Source of the DNA: Undaria pinnatifida
Taxonomy: Eukaryota > Sar > Phaeophyceae > Laminariales > Alariaceae
Assembly (NCBI GenBank): GCA_012845835.1
Contig: JABAKD010000010.1
Coordinates: forward strand, 11,803,973-11,867,972
Direction: 5' to 3'
DNA length: 64,000 nucleotides
Of the stretch, positions 22,672 through 34,029 are shown piece by piece (position 1 is the first letter of the stretch; every line of letters starts with the position of its first letter). A program made the translations under genes and the position numbers. The notes beneath the pieces are model-generated. The model worked only from the letters and a program-made list of their open reading frames with translations. It had not been told where the DNA came from and ran no database searches.

Positions 22672-23045
22672 TGTTGAGGTATTAGTTGGGCATTAGTCTG
22701 TTTGACCACTTGCAAAAGGTTAACCAATAGCTTACCCAAACTAAGCCTTACAACACTCTCCCCCCTGAAACGGCGGGATAGCAGGTCGGCCGGGTATACG
22801 GGCGGACCTGTCAATATCCAAGCGGTTTCATTTCCTGAGGATACCGGGGAAAGTATTTTTCAAGTTCGGCGTGTGGAAAGCCTGAAAAATTTATGGTTGT
22901 GGATGGTGGGAATTGAACCCACGACTCAAAAACCCATGGCCTGTCGACGACGCCATTTGTTAAGGTAGTAGTGGGGTATTAGTTAGTTTGACCACTTGCA
23001 AAAGGTTAGCGAATCAATTGCTTACCCGAACTAAGCCTTATAACA
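22672..23045 (-). mobile_element. TRIM (miniature LTR retrotransposon), structurally whole
   Basis: Two direct repeats, 22672-22755 and 22968-23045, start TGTTRWGGT and end YTTAYAACA on the plus strand. On the minus strand they read TGTTRTAAGG...AACA. Two bases inside the first minus-strand LTR is TGGCGTCGTCGACAGG, a primer-binding-site-like stretch. Directly before the second is CAGGGGGGAGAG, a polypurine tract. TGGA flanks both ends (22668-22671 and 23046-23049). The ~210-bp interior has no coding frame but includes a tRNA-like TGGGTTCAATTCCCACCA. Size, ends and flanks fit the TRIM class. The two LTRs differ at a noticeable fraction of sites, so it is not brand new. Confidence 0.75.
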
Positions 23046-23049
23046 TGGA

Positions 23050-24265
23050 CACACATCAGACATGTGAATATAGCGCTTCAACCAACAAACAAAGCACACC
23101 CCGTACCACCAGTAGCTAGCCGCCGCAGCAACAGCAGCAGCAGCGAGACACGCATGCAGTAGCGAACGGTCGCAAGGATGCGGGCCCCCTCAACAAAGGT
23201 TCGAGTCGGTGCTGGCACGCTACAATGGGCAAAGGAGAGGACAGCTGGGAGCGGTGGTGCTGGGTGCTAGGTGCTGGGGAGAGAGGCTTGCCAACAGGGC
23301 CAGCTACAGCGACAGCGAGGCACAAAAGGGCTTTCGAACCTGCGGGTATCGTCTTACTCGCCGTGCACTCCCGGTGCGTGCTTTGTTGCTTTGGCAGCCT
23401 CGGTTCAAGTCTGTGTTTGGCAGGGTCGTCGATTTCGCGAAATAGTGTACCTGCTGTTGAAAACAACACCTGGTGTACCTGGCACGCGAATTCGCGCACA
23501 CCCACACACAGCTACGTATGTGGGAGTTGATTTTGATTGCTGACAACCACTGACACAGAGCCACTGACTTATTCTATGTTTGAGCCGACCACGGGTACGC
23601 AGGTCCTGGCCACGCGCTGCTGCTACTGCTGCTGCTTCGTCGCACGCGCTGGTTATAGGTGTTTAGCTAGCTCCCTGCTGCTGACGTTCGTTCATTCCTC
23701 GGCCAAATGCAAAAGGCTAAAACACGCGAAAACATTGTAAAAACTCAATCGGTCGTACTTTCAGCTGACATTTTTCAATTTTTTATAAAAAAATGAAAAA
23801 TGTGAGCTGTGAGGACGACCGATTGAATAGTTGAAACTCAACTTTGCAAGCTGCGTGGTACATTAGATCTGTGTTTCATTTATGATACGGTGTTTGTGAA
23901 TTAAACCTGGTTGTTAATACACAGCTTCACAATTTGTACGGACGGTCGTTCGCGCGTGTTCTATATTTTGTCCTCATGAAGGATATAGGTCGGTGACTCC
24001 CGTGGATGTTGTCAGGGTCAACAGGACGATTTTTCATAACCATTCTTATAAAACCTCTCCAGCTTGACCTCTCGGAACGCGGCCAACTTTGACATCAAAC
24101 AGCACGAAACGTCATTTTGCCATTTCGTTTTGGAAAATGAAGAAAAAAGTGGTTCTGGAAAAAGGTTCATTCTGATTCTGGAAAACGAAAAATTATTTCC
24201 GAAACTGTCTATTTTGATGAACTGTTACATTTTTTTGTTATTTTCGTTGTTTTGTTCGTAAAAAA
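23050..24265. other. Intergenic region with a small palindromic element
   Basis: No gene recognised. GCAGCAACAGCAGCAGCAG occurs near 23124-23142. The palindromic element at 23745-23826 is listed separately. TTCTGGAAAA-type fragments near 24130-24200 resemble those near 22430-22570. Confidence 0.4.
23745..23826. mobile_element. 82-bp near-perfect palindrome, miniature inverted-repeat element
   Basis: TCAATCGGTCGTACTTTCAG at the left is mirrored by the inverted right end (CGACCGATTGA). The arms continue through GACATTTTTCAATTTTTTAT to an A/T-rich centre with only a few mismatches. It would fold into one hairpin across its whole length. No target duplication is certain. Confidence 0.6.
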
Positions 24266-24269
24266 ATGG

Positions 24270-24500
24270 CCTGCTACTCAACTAACCTCAGCAGCAGCAC
24301 AGCAGCAGTAGCAGCAACCGTACGGACTAAATTAACGTCAGTAGCAGCAGCACAACAGCAGCAGTGGCTGCAACTTACAGCAGTAGTAGCAGCAGTACAC
24401 ATGTAGATCGGATTAGTGTGGAGGTTGGGGGCGCGCCGCCTTGGGCCGTTTTGGCCTCGAATCTCGACGTGGGTGCGTGGGCATGGGTGCAGACAAGGGT
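24270..24500. repeat. Dispersed repeat R5 with (CAG)n, copy 1
   Basis: Matches 26096-26328: GGCCTGCTACTCAACTAACC, a CAGCAGCAGCACAGCAGCAG run, TACACATGTRGATCGGATTA, then GCCGTTTYGGCCTCGRATCT and GTGCGTGGGCATGGGTGCAG. In the second copy R4 lies directly to its left, so R4 and R5 may be parts of one larger element. Confidence 0.7.
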
Positions 24501-25775
24501 AAACAGGTCTGCGCTCTCCCGCCCTGCGGGCGGCCGCTCGTCGAGGCGGCAGCGAAAGCGTCTAGGGGCGTGGTTGACCTCGTGTGTTTATTTTTCTCTT
24601 GCGGGGTAACTATTCGTGTCCGAATGTAAGGACCATTTTTACTTGAACGAAAAGACATATCCCGCTATTATATTTCCGGACAGGGCGGATGCCAGCAGGA
24701 GGAGGCTGGGAGGTAGAGGCCGGGAGCAGCCGAGTGTTGGAACGATACGGCTTGCATCTCTTCGCGCGGAAGACGGGGCTCACAGGGACATAGAGCGGGG
24801 GAAGCTTGGAAGATGGCGCTGAGCGCGGCGAGGGTGGCAGGCATCGCGAGCGCAGCATGCACGCGAGTCTCGACCAGGCCAATTTTTTTTGGGGGGGGAG
24901 AGTGGAACCATGGGTAGGGTTCAAGGATGTATAACTCCTTATTAGCGATAGTCAAAATCAGGTATGTATACGGTGCTGCTGTGGTCAAAATCGGGTACAG
25001 TTATATTTCAGCGTTCGCCACGCGCTCGGGACGCCATCCGATTGGTTGGGTGGATCGGTTCTAGGTCTGTTGCTATTATCTTACACACATACCATACCGT
25101 ACACACATATCATACTGTACACACACATTTCTGACCACATGCATCAACTAGTGGCGGGTTCCGGCGGGAACACTATCGATCTAGCTATACTTTCTACGGG
25201 GATAAACGAGGAGTACATCAAGGTTTCGGTTCCCCTCAAACACAGTACCAAAGCGCCGAACACTACCTCCAACTCATGGAAAATCCTACCACGTACGCCA
25301 CACATACCGAATTGTTTCCGCCAACCAAATAATTATTGCACAACGTCCAAGAGCGGCTGACATTAGCTGGTCAACCCTATCCATTACCACCAAATGCAAA
25401 CACATGTTACGTATTATATAGCAACGAGCACTATTCCACGTACAGTACACAGCATCCCCTGACCACTAACAGTTCGTTTGCACGTACATCAGTACAACGT
25501 GCACCCACCGCTATCGTACTCTTCCCGCTGAGTACTACTGATTTTCTTAGGAGCAATGCACTAGCTCGTGCCACACGTTCCTCTAAGAAGAGTGCAGTGA
25601 GTGGGGTTTATATGTGTTCCTCTAAGAAGAGTGCAGTGAGTGGGGTTTATATGTGTGAGTACGCGTAACACCATTATAGGTCGAAAAATATGTATACGTG
25701 TGTCACCAGTGTCTCCCTTTTCGCCTTGCGACGCCCCCGGGATTTCATGTTACCCGCATTCCGAAGGAGAACCCT
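24500..25775. other. Intergenic region with a 39-bp tandem duplication
   Basis: No gene recognised. At 25577-25655 a 39-bp unit containing CTCTAAGAAGAGTGCAGTGA occurs twice in perfect tandem, a recent slippage-type duplication. Repeated ACACATATCATACTGTACAC-type motifs lie near 25084-25130. Confidence 0.5.
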
Positions 25776-26328
25776 ATATGTACATGTAAAACATTATCTT
25801 CGTTTTTTTTTCAGCTCGCTGCTCTCCGGCGGCCGAGTGTTTCTTCTCTCACTTTTGGCCGCGGGGCAAGCTAGCCTGCCATGGGTACATTATGAAGCAT
25901 GTCTGGATCTCGGCCGAGCGCCGTGGCGACGCTCGGCGCATTAAACGTCGCTTAGCTGGCTCTATTTGGCGAGGGATTGCGTTCCGCCTCCCTGAAACGA
26001 ACAGGTCACTTGGAACACCCCAAATTGCTTTTCAAATTTTGATATTTTGATAAACTTTTACAAAATATTGTTCTGCATTGTTTCGTTCGTGAAAAGGTGG
26101 CCTGCTACTCAACTAACCTCAGCAGCAGCACAGCAGCAGTAGCAGCAACCGCCCGGACTAAATTTACCTCTCAGCAGCAGCATAGCAGCAGCAGCAGCAA
26201 CATACAGCAGTAGTAGCAGCAGTACACATGTGGATCGGATTAGTGTAGGGTTTGGGGGCGCGCCACCCTGGGCCGTTTCGGCCTCGGATCTCGACGTGGG
26301 TGCGTGGGCATGGGTGCAGACAAGGGTA
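25776..26328. repeat. Repeat R4 copy 2 joined to R5 copy 2
   Basis: 25776-26046 matches 22158-22410, and 26096-26328 matches 24270-24500. Here the two lie in one block ~50 bp apart, while in the first location they are ~1.9 kb apart with the TRIM and the 82-bp palindrome between. This suggests the first location is the interrupted one. Confidence 0.7.
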
Positions 26329-26399
26329 CGTATACATATAACGATTCTGTTTTTCGAGGGGAGAGGAATTTGGTCAGGAATTTTTTTCATCTCGGCCTC

Positions 26400-27405
26400 A
26401 GTATGGGATTCTCGGAACTGGAATTTCTCGGTCAAATCGCTTTGCTCGAGCGCCGTCTTCGGGGAGCTGCTCCAACGCCCCTCGCTCTGCCTTATCCGTT
26501 CCGCACCTCGACGTGAACGCGGATGGATGCTGAGCGAAACAAGCGAGAAGCGCGCAAAAAGAATATATTGAACGGTACTCTCCAGTTATTCTTCGGATCT
26601 TGATGTATGGAGAGTTTGATAAAATAAAACTTGGCAAGACATTATTTCCAAACTGGCGTCATATTTTGTCCCATAGCAAATAATATTTACTGTAAAAAAA
26701 GTCCAAATGGTACCGCGGTAGGTATCATAGTAGTGCATTTAATTATCGAATTTCGGTTGGTACGTCCATACACGGATATAGACGTGGCATGCGCACGCAT
26801 GACAAAAACGAGGAGGTAGTGATTACGATTACTGTTCCAGGAAAAGCCACACGACAGCATTACGAGTGGCTGCGTCCCCGGCCTCGAGGGTGGTAGTTCG
26901 GGCACATCGAAATAGCTTATACTCGTGCAAGTAAAATAGGTACGAGTAACAGCACACACACAGACTGATGCGTTAGTTCACACACGCTTTTTGTTTGACT
27001 TATAGCATGGGTGGGGAGGGTGTACCAAAAAACAGGGAATAACTTTTCGACATGAAAAACAAGGGGGAAAATCGTTCCTATTGTTAAGCTGCGCCACGCG
27101 AAGGTCGCAGTAGTAGTACACGGTATCCACGGAAGAAACCAGTGGCATGCATTCGTCCCGGTATCGCATCGGCGGGTGGTTCTTTTCCCCTAGAAGACTC
27201 TATGGTGAAGTATAAACGGTGTGGATGGCGTGCTTTGTTGTTGCTGTGGTGCAAGTCTCCGTTGCTGTTTTGGTCGTTTGCCGCGGTCAACTGGAAAAAA
27301 AGCGGTCGTGTTGGTACGTAACTGCCAAATAATTTTGTATTGCTTCCTACTTGACGTGCTCCTTGCTGCTGATTGCTGACTGATCATCTCTAGTGAATTA
27401 TTTAG
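26400..27405. repeat. Large dispersed block R6, copy 1, left part
   Basis: The left end (26400-26550) is one copy of the ~145-bp R7 repeat. 26560-27405 is colinear with 59265-59935: shared TTGATGTATG, GGCGTCATATTTTGTCCCA, GTAGTGCATTT, GGATATAGACGTGGCA and ACGTGCTCCTTGCTGCTGAT. The block continues through the SINE at 27407. Then 27800-29560 has no counterpart, and 29560-29985 resumes the match (to about 60740-61130). Confidence 0.7.
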
Positions 27406-27406
27406 A

Positions 27407-27749
27407 GCCGGTCGCCCCGGTGGTCTATCTAGTGGTTACCTTCGAATACTGCTAGCGTTGGTCCTTAAGTTCAATTACCGCCGTTGTGAGATGTTTTACT
27501 TTTTTGCAGAAATGCAAAAGTAGGACCAACTACTAACTGCTGAGAACGCCCAGCAGCGTGGGTAGGTACAATTCGACGCGAATCGACGAGGGAAGAAAAT
27601 GCCGAATTCCTCTCGCGCTAAAAATTAAGGCATGTATCGTAGTGGGGAGGGACAGGAGGGCCCGCTATGTGACCCCTGATCTGAGTTATACTACTACTGG
27701 GAGGGAGGGCGAGAGTAGTGCAAGGATAATAAATGGGATGAAAAAAAAA
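27407..27749 (+). mobile_element. tRNA-derived SINE-1, copy 1
   Basis: The head GTCGCCCCGGTGGTCTATCT is a tRNA-like box A region (compare Glu/Asp tRNAs, GGTGGTCTAGTGG), with a degenerate box B at TAAGTTCAATTACC. The body has GGTAGGTACAATTCGACGCG, GGGAAGAAAATGC, GGGCCCGCTATGTGACCCC, and the 3' end is AAATGGGATG followed by an A run. Copies at 60250-60613 and 63290-63620 share head, body and tail. SINEs depend on a LINE for movement; none is seen in this window. Confidence 0.8.
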
Positions 27750-27799
27750 CTGATACAAAATCGAGAACAGCTTTTCAGACAAGCTACACCAACACGCCA

Positions 27800-28600
27800 T
27801 TAATTAAAGCAGTACAGTGGGGGTATTCCGATTCAAGATCAGCCTGTGACAAGCCGAAGCAGGCGCTCATTGCTCTTATCTGTTGTGTGGGCAATACATG
27901 GCTGTTAGTATGCCGGGACATTGCGATTTGACCACTCTTATGTCCCGAATGGCTTTATCTTTGACGCTCTGGGTACTAACTGTATGTATTCATGCTGAAG
28001 TCGAGCGTTTTTTTCGCGGTCGCATGGCGAATTTTTGCCCTACTCGAGTAGTATGCAAGAAAAACCGCGAAAATATTAGCGAGCTTAGGTTCTTAACCAA
28101 TAAGCAAATGAAAACGGGATTTTCAGCAGTTGTTTTCGGTGTCGCATAAGCGACAAAGAGGTGATTATAGTGTTCCATGATTATTCGACCATGACGCGAG
28201 TCAAATACGCACTGTTTCGGCCTCATTTCAGGCCTTTTTCCATGGTTGTTATGCTCGAGTTGTGCCGGTCTTTTAGTTCCATTTCTAATATAATAGTATG
28301 TCGTTTTGCTTCGAACACCTCCTTTTTGCTTCAAATTGTGCTTATAATCGGGGGGCCCTGAATCCTGGATAGCTCTAATTCGTCCACCTATGTTGCGTTT
28401 GGTGATGTTGTTGCTGTTCAAGTGTTTCTCTCATCCTCATTTTGAGCGTGCTTGCTCGGCACGCCAACCTGATATAGGCTTAAAATCGCTTTTTTGTGCA
28501 ACCTATCATGCACATATCTTGTCGAATTGCGTTCGCATTGCAAATGTTTGCCGTATACGGAAGTATGCGAGAAAACCCGAGTCGTTCGAAATAACCGTGA
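27800..28600. other. Stretch absent from the second R6 copy; includes an R8 repeat fragment
   Basis: 28390-28510 (TGTTGCGTTTGGTGATG... through CGTGCTTG, CACGCCAACCTGATATAGG, CGCTTTTTTGTGC) matches about 57425-57520 and 58130-58240. The rest holds no recognised gene. Confidence 0.5.
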
Positions 28601-28729
28601 GGTACTGGGTCAAAGCCTACCAGCCAATCACGAATAAGCCAAAGGGGTCGGGGATAACACGCCGTGCGGGAACGTTCGACCCGGGAGATCACCGTTATAG
28701 TTCCCGCGTTGTTGGAGCTGTAGAGATTC

Positions 28730-29240
28730 GGAGGATTTCTGAACTGGGGATGGGGCCCTATCTCCCCCGTGTGCGACGAAACTGCCCCCCATTGGTTGGT
28801 GAGCCTCTATCATCCTCCTAGGGTGGGGCGGCGAGTTGAGTTTGAACCAGTCGGCGATTTTAGCCAACGGAGTTGGGATTTCCACACTGTGAGGGGCGGT
28901 GACGCCCCGAGAGACCTCGGTCTTATTCCCCGGTTTGTCTAACTTCTAGAGATATAGAATGACCTCAGGATCGGGGATGGGACCCTATCGTCCCTGGGTG
29001 GAGCTGGCTCTATAGTATACGGCCCCCGGCCAATCAGAGATCGGCCGGTCGGTACTGTTGGAGATTATTTCCCCACTGTACGGGGAGGTATCAATCCTGG
29101 TGATATCCGTGTTCGTTGTCGGAGTTGTATATGTATGTGTGAATGGATTATGGTCGTGGGATGGGACGCTTTCGTCCCCAGATGACGGTTACTTTATGTA
29201 CGATCCCCGGCCAATGAGCGACCAGCGATCAGACAAAAAG
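28730..29240. repeat. Degenerate ~230-bp tandem repeat
   Basis: GGGGATGGGRCCCTATCKYCCC-type cores recur near 28745, 28973 and 29156, each followed by a CCCCGGCCAATSAGMGA-type box in the last two. The copies are old and diverged, with no coding frame in common. Confidence 0.45.
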
Positions 29241-29559
29241 GCCATACCAGGTAGTATGTGTTTGCTTGTTTTTTCCGTCTAAAACTCGAGCCTGAAATTC
29301 TTAACTGCCCAATTATCAGTGCAGTGCTATCGCGTACCACTAATACTCTATCTACCAGATAGCAACAAGTAGCAGTATTATAATATCATTCGAGGAATTG
29401 AATGACGAAGGCAGCGGCACCGTGTTTCACGCCTAGAATCCCGGCAGTAAGTCTGTCCACGATCAGACTATACACACACAGACAGTCGGTCTGCGAACCT
29501 CGGATCTAGATACTATAATGCATAGTGTAGCAGAAGCTGGCTCAGTGCGCGCCTCTCAG

Positions 29560-29985
29560 TGTCTGCGCAGAGAACATGCAGCATACATAGGCACCCCCTT
29601 GCTGGCCCTGGATGCTTGGTTGAGTCAAAACATGTAGAAACGCACTTGAAACGTTTCTTCGTGGCCAGACTAGAGGGTCAGTCTGCGTGGGCTCGGATTT
29701 ATCCGATCAAAATATGACGAAGCTCGGAATCGGATTCACGCAAGAATTGGCAGAAGTAAGTAGTCCACTGTTAGTTTATATCGATCTCTTGGCATTACTT
29801 TACATTCTACACGCGTAGACTATGTGTTGTGTTGTAACGTTTTTGACTCTCTATCGAATATTGAATGGAACAAGTCGTAGTGCTGCCCTGCCCTACCCGT
29901 AGCATGGGTGCCGGCATATGCCGGCACCCATGCGGAGCCCTTGAATATATATATAAATATATATCCCGGGAGGATCGCAGTTCTG
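29560..29985. repeat. Block R6, copy 1, right part with terminal hairpin
   Basis: Matches 60740-61130, including ACGAAGCTCGGAATCGGATT against a close relative. Near its right end, 29902-29933 is a perfect 32-bp palindrome (GCATGGGTGCCGGCAT and its mirror). Copy 2 keeps it at 61071-61100 with one change at the centre. The similarity stops shortly after, in an AT-rich run. Confidence 0.65.
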
Positions 29986-30819
29986 CTTGTCGTCGATTCG
30001 TATTGTGTGTGTGTCGTTCGATCAATAGATTGGAGCGCCAGGGGTGCTACGGCAAGCCACTGGCTCAGGACAAGGGCTTGTACTCTGCCTTGCCAAGGTT
30101 GTTTCGTCAGGCGCCAAAAAGGGAAGAAGCGACACGCGTGGTGTGATTCGTTGGGAATTCGCGTGCTTTAGCCGCTACTAAAAAAACGCAACATTAGAGC
30201 CGTCGAGGTCAAGTTGTCTATATAGGTCAAGGGTTTTCAACCGTTGCCCCGCAAGACGATCGCTTCCTATTGTGCGCTCCATCGGTGTTGTTTGGCGCCC
30301 CGGGCCTCTCGGCAGTCATGCTTTCGGCCGTACGAGTACGTAGTGGGAAGGTGTGCAAGGTGTACACCGCCAGACCCAAACCGTTGGCGTGCGATAACAA
30401 GAAATATACTCGGAAGTGAGGGCAAAGCTCAGCGAGTCGCGCAGTCAAGGTATGATCCTCCCCAACACCCTAGTTTTATTTTTGTGTTAGGTGATGGAAT
30501 TGAGTCAATTGTTGATTCGTCACTGTCTTGTGAAGAATCCGGGAGGTTGTTGATTTGGGATTTTCAGTATGACAGTTACTTGTCAGTTTCGTGCCGGTTC
30601 GGGCTATTGGGCTATTATTGGGTACCTAGTAGTACCTCTGGCTGGAGTTCTTGATGGTAGGCTGCTGTAAGCTCTCGCTCGGGAGCTCACTTTTCTCGGA
30701 GGTCTCACGCATGAGTTCTCTTCTCGAAGACGTGGGTGGTAGAACCCAATACCGGGAAGGTACACCTCAGAAACATTCCACCTGTCCCCTCGCGCCCAAG
30801 TGAGACTCGCAAACAAGTG

Positions 30820-30905
30820 TCATTGCTTTAGGTCTGAGAGCGGCGTGAAGAGCACGTCATCTACATACACCATGCTGCACCAACGTACCCCTGAAGTGCT
30901 TATTT
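30820..30905 (-). mobile_element. Possible Ty1/copia reverse-transcriptase fragment (fossil)
   Basis: The minus strand reads MVYVDDVLFTPLSDLKQ, resembling the catalytic YVDD box of copia-type reverse transcriptases. No LTRs, integrase or other pol parts were recognised around it, so this would be a short broken relic. A chance match cannot be excluded. Confidence 0.3.
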
Positions 30906-30909
30906 TTCA

Positions 30910-31635
30910 ACCCTGTAGAGGGGAAGTACTCCATGTCCGCCACGTAGAAGGGAGGCATGACACTTCGTTGGCTCTGCAAACAGATCCCAAGACTGTGAGA
31001 TTCGAAGGCAGCTTTGACGTAAGCGAGACCAAAAAAGACGGCGGTGGCGAGAAAGCTGCGAAAGGGCAAGGTTAAGGCTATCAGAGCCCCCGCAGCACGC
31101 CGGAAGGTCCCACAGCAGAAGAGTAAGCGTGTCAGAGCCCCCATAGTACGCCGTAAGGTCTCCCAACAGAAGGGGGGGTCAGATGAGTCAGACGAATCAC
31201 ACTCAGACGAGTCACACTGAGACGGTCGCCCGAGGTTGTCGTAGACTTGTCGCAAAAGCATTGAGGAGCAAGCAAGAAGCAAGCGCTTGAGAAGCAAGAT
31301 CTTTGTTTTTGGTTTTGAGGCAACTTGGGGGGGAGTTGTCTCCAAGCATCACACTTCCGCAGGCGTCGCCAGCCCGTCATAGATTATTGCTCCTATGCAT
31401 CTCAACCTATCTATTGGTATGTAGAACGTCTACGTGTAGTAAATAAAACCAAGCGCGCAAGCATAGCATTAGCATTGAGACCAAAGTTGAGAGAGGAAAA
31501 AGGCCAAGAAACGCCCAGGAAAAACCAAACTTTTTCTTCGGCCCTCCGCGGGGGGGGGGGGGGGGGGGGTAGTGTGGTGTGCCTGGTAACTAACTTTCTT
31601 TGTGCGCCCTTGGACTACGGCGTGATTTATCTGCA
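30910..31635. other. Intergenic stretch with a G run
   Basis: A 38-bp motif with TCAGAGCCCCC occurs twice (31082 and 31130) in near-tandem, and short GACGARTCACACT repeats lie near 31191-31220. A run of about 20 G lies at 31550-31569. No gene recognised. Confidence 0.4.
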
Positions 31636-32459
31636 TTATTAGGAACATGACGTGCAGCCGTGTTTGTGTTGCTGAGATCCAAGTGTGGTGTTGGTAGAAC
31701 CGCAGGACACCGCAGGATCCACTTCATCCCGCTTGTATGACGGGTGCGACAGTTGCGAAGAGATGGATGGTTCCTCTTGTGCAATCTAAAGCCCCAATAG
31801 TTAATAACAATAAAACCACCTTCCTTGGTGTCTGCAATCGGACCAGTCGTGAGCTGGGTGATACGCCGCGACCTTGATTGAGATGTTTGTCCCTTCCGTT
31901 TTGAACTTGCGCGTGATCCCACTTGCCTCCCGCTCTGTGTTGTACTGGTATATTGCATGCTTGTGCAGTATAGTCTAACCATGAATTAACTTATGGCCCA
32001 GGGGAAAGAGCCATCCCACGCTAGGGGTGCAGCAGATTCTAAGAATTTTTTGAGCTCCTAACATGAGGAACTAGCTCAATATCTCATCTCGAAACATGAC
32101 TTCGAAGGCGTTCGTTCGCGCGACCCGACCAACATTTCTATGCGGTAGTCCTAACGCAGATGTACTCGTAACAGTATCGTGCTGCCCGATAGTTCCATGG
32201 TTGAGGAGCCAGACCGGTCAGGTATACCTTTTGTTGGCTCAAAACGTGCGACCCCTGCCGTGTGATGACTCGAAACTCAAGCACGATATTGGATCTCTCG
32301 CGCGACAACTATCCCGGCATGAAACCCCTTTTGGGGGGGCATCTAGTCATCCTGAGAGGAAAAAAAATGCCCAACCACCCTCCACTCACGCACCCACTCA
32401 CACACTCACCCACACACCGAACGCCCAGAGATGCACATTATCGGGCTCAAAACAATGGG

Positions 32460-33185
32460 CACACCGGCGCGATTTTCGTAGGTGATTTATGGGCGACCCA
32501 TAGTAGACCGATGGGTAACCCATGGGCGACTCACGGATGACACGCATTGGCAAAAGCCACGGTGAGGGCGATGTTATAACCCCGTTTTTATTCTGAGCAG
32601 CGTAAGAACCAACCACATAGCATTGTAACTCGCGAAGCAGCAAAAGCACAAAGCCTTACGGCTTGCAAGTGAAACAGGGTAGAGCTGCTCGCGCGATTGG
32701 CCCTGAACCGTTGAGAATGAAGGCCCAAAAGTGCTCACTTTACCGTAGCCTTGTCCCATGGGCGACCCAGAGGTGGCCGATGGGCGACCCATGGGCGACC
32801 AATGGGCGAGTGATGGGTGACGACCCATGGGCTACTAACATAGCGTCATGAGAGACCCACGGGCGACCCATGGGCCAGTACGATAAAGTCATAAGTGACC
32901 CATGGGCTAGCACAATAAGCTCATGGGTGACCCATAGGGCGCCCCTAGGGCAACTACCACTAAGTAATGGGCGAGCCATGGGTGGCCTATGGGCGGACCG
33001 TGGGCTTGTGCCATGAACTCGTGGATTCCCATGAGCGACCCGTGCACTAGTACCACAAAGTCATGGGCAACCCACGGGTGTCTCACGGGTGACCCTAGGG
33101 TGACCCACGGGTGATCCATGGACGACGCACGGGCTAACAAAACGTAATCGGCGCACCACGGGCGACTGATGGGAGGCCCACCCAA
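32460..33185. repeat. Palindromic minisatellite, ATGGGCGACCC unit
   Basis: About 725 bp of degenerate tandem units related to GACCCATGGGCGACCCATGG, with spacing of roughly 11-30 bp. Most units centre on CCCATGGG, itself a palindrome, so the array can fold at many places. Both strands are open over long stretches simply because the unit lacks stops. Confidence 0.8.
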
Positions 33186-33611
33186 CCCCCACCTACCGAC
33201 TCCACTGTCCCGTGTCTGCACCGCCCTCCACTGCCCACTCCATCCCTACAACCGTCCACCTGCACTCTCGACCACTCTACTCTCCACTCCGCCCGCTCAT
33301 TCTACTGTCCACGCCTACACCATATTCACATCGCCCCCTTTTGACCCATATATGCCATATCAGTTTCTCGAAACCCCGTGGATGCACTCTACCAAAATCA
33401 CCGTCGCAACATCCGTTCTCAACTTGTGCACCCCAGTCTATCCCGCTCTCCGCCCCTTCACTCCACCGTCCGCTCCACTCAACGCACGTGCCTCACCCAC
33501 TCCATCTATCTACTCCACCTACCCACTGCACCCACCCACCCTCCTACCACACCACACAACATCCACGTTTTTAACTCAGTTTTCTACGTTTTAAAAAGAT
33601 GCTGAAATGTC

Positions 33612-33888
33612 TAGAGCTGTGAGGGGGCAGGATTTCGCGACTACTATGTAGTCGGTAGGTGCCGTAAGCCGATTAACCGACTTTAGTTGGCGAGTCCGCC
33701 GGAAAAGCCAGCTGAGACAGTCAACTTACCCATTTAAATCAACGACAAGGCGTGCTGCAATTAACCGCCATTCCCACCATGAAACTACTGGATGGAAGTC
33801 CAATAAATCGGATGGTTGGCACCTCCGGGAAACGACTTTTGGTCCGACTAAAATAGTTGATGACTTAAGTCGTGCCCTCACAGCTCTG
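33612..33888. mobile_element. hAT-like non-autonomous insertion, ~277 bp
   Basis: The ends are TAGAGCTGTGAGGG and its mirror CCCTCACAGCTCTG, fitting the hAT terminal pattern. The flanks GAAATGTC (33604-33611) and GTGGCTTC (33889-33896) both resemble GTAATTTC (1602-1609) at the same place in the element-free R1 copy, which fits a diverged 8-bp target duplication. No coding frame lies inside. Confidence 0.6.
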
Positions 33889-34029
33889 GTGGCTTCCGAT
33901 GCTCCTGAAACTATCACCAACTTGCGAGCTCTTGCATGCAGTACTCAATACACGCTGTTATTCGCTTACCGCTTAGCGACGAACACCTCAACGAAGCCTC
34001 GCCCAAGGGTTCTAAAAGCGAAAACCACG

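Noticed and set aside
22908-22965. A tRNA gene on the minus strand (GGGTTCAATTCCCACCA)
   Set aside because: It lies inside the TRIM between its LTRs and lacks a matching 5' acceptor strand.
24270-26328. A CRISPR-like array from the CAG-rich repeats
   Set aside because: The repeats are simple trinucleotides within a dispersed repeat in eukaryotic DNA, with no spacer structure.
29560-29985. Firm Helitron call for block R6
   Set aside because: The hairpin is suggestive, but no CTRR end, 5' TC or Rep/helicase frame was seen.
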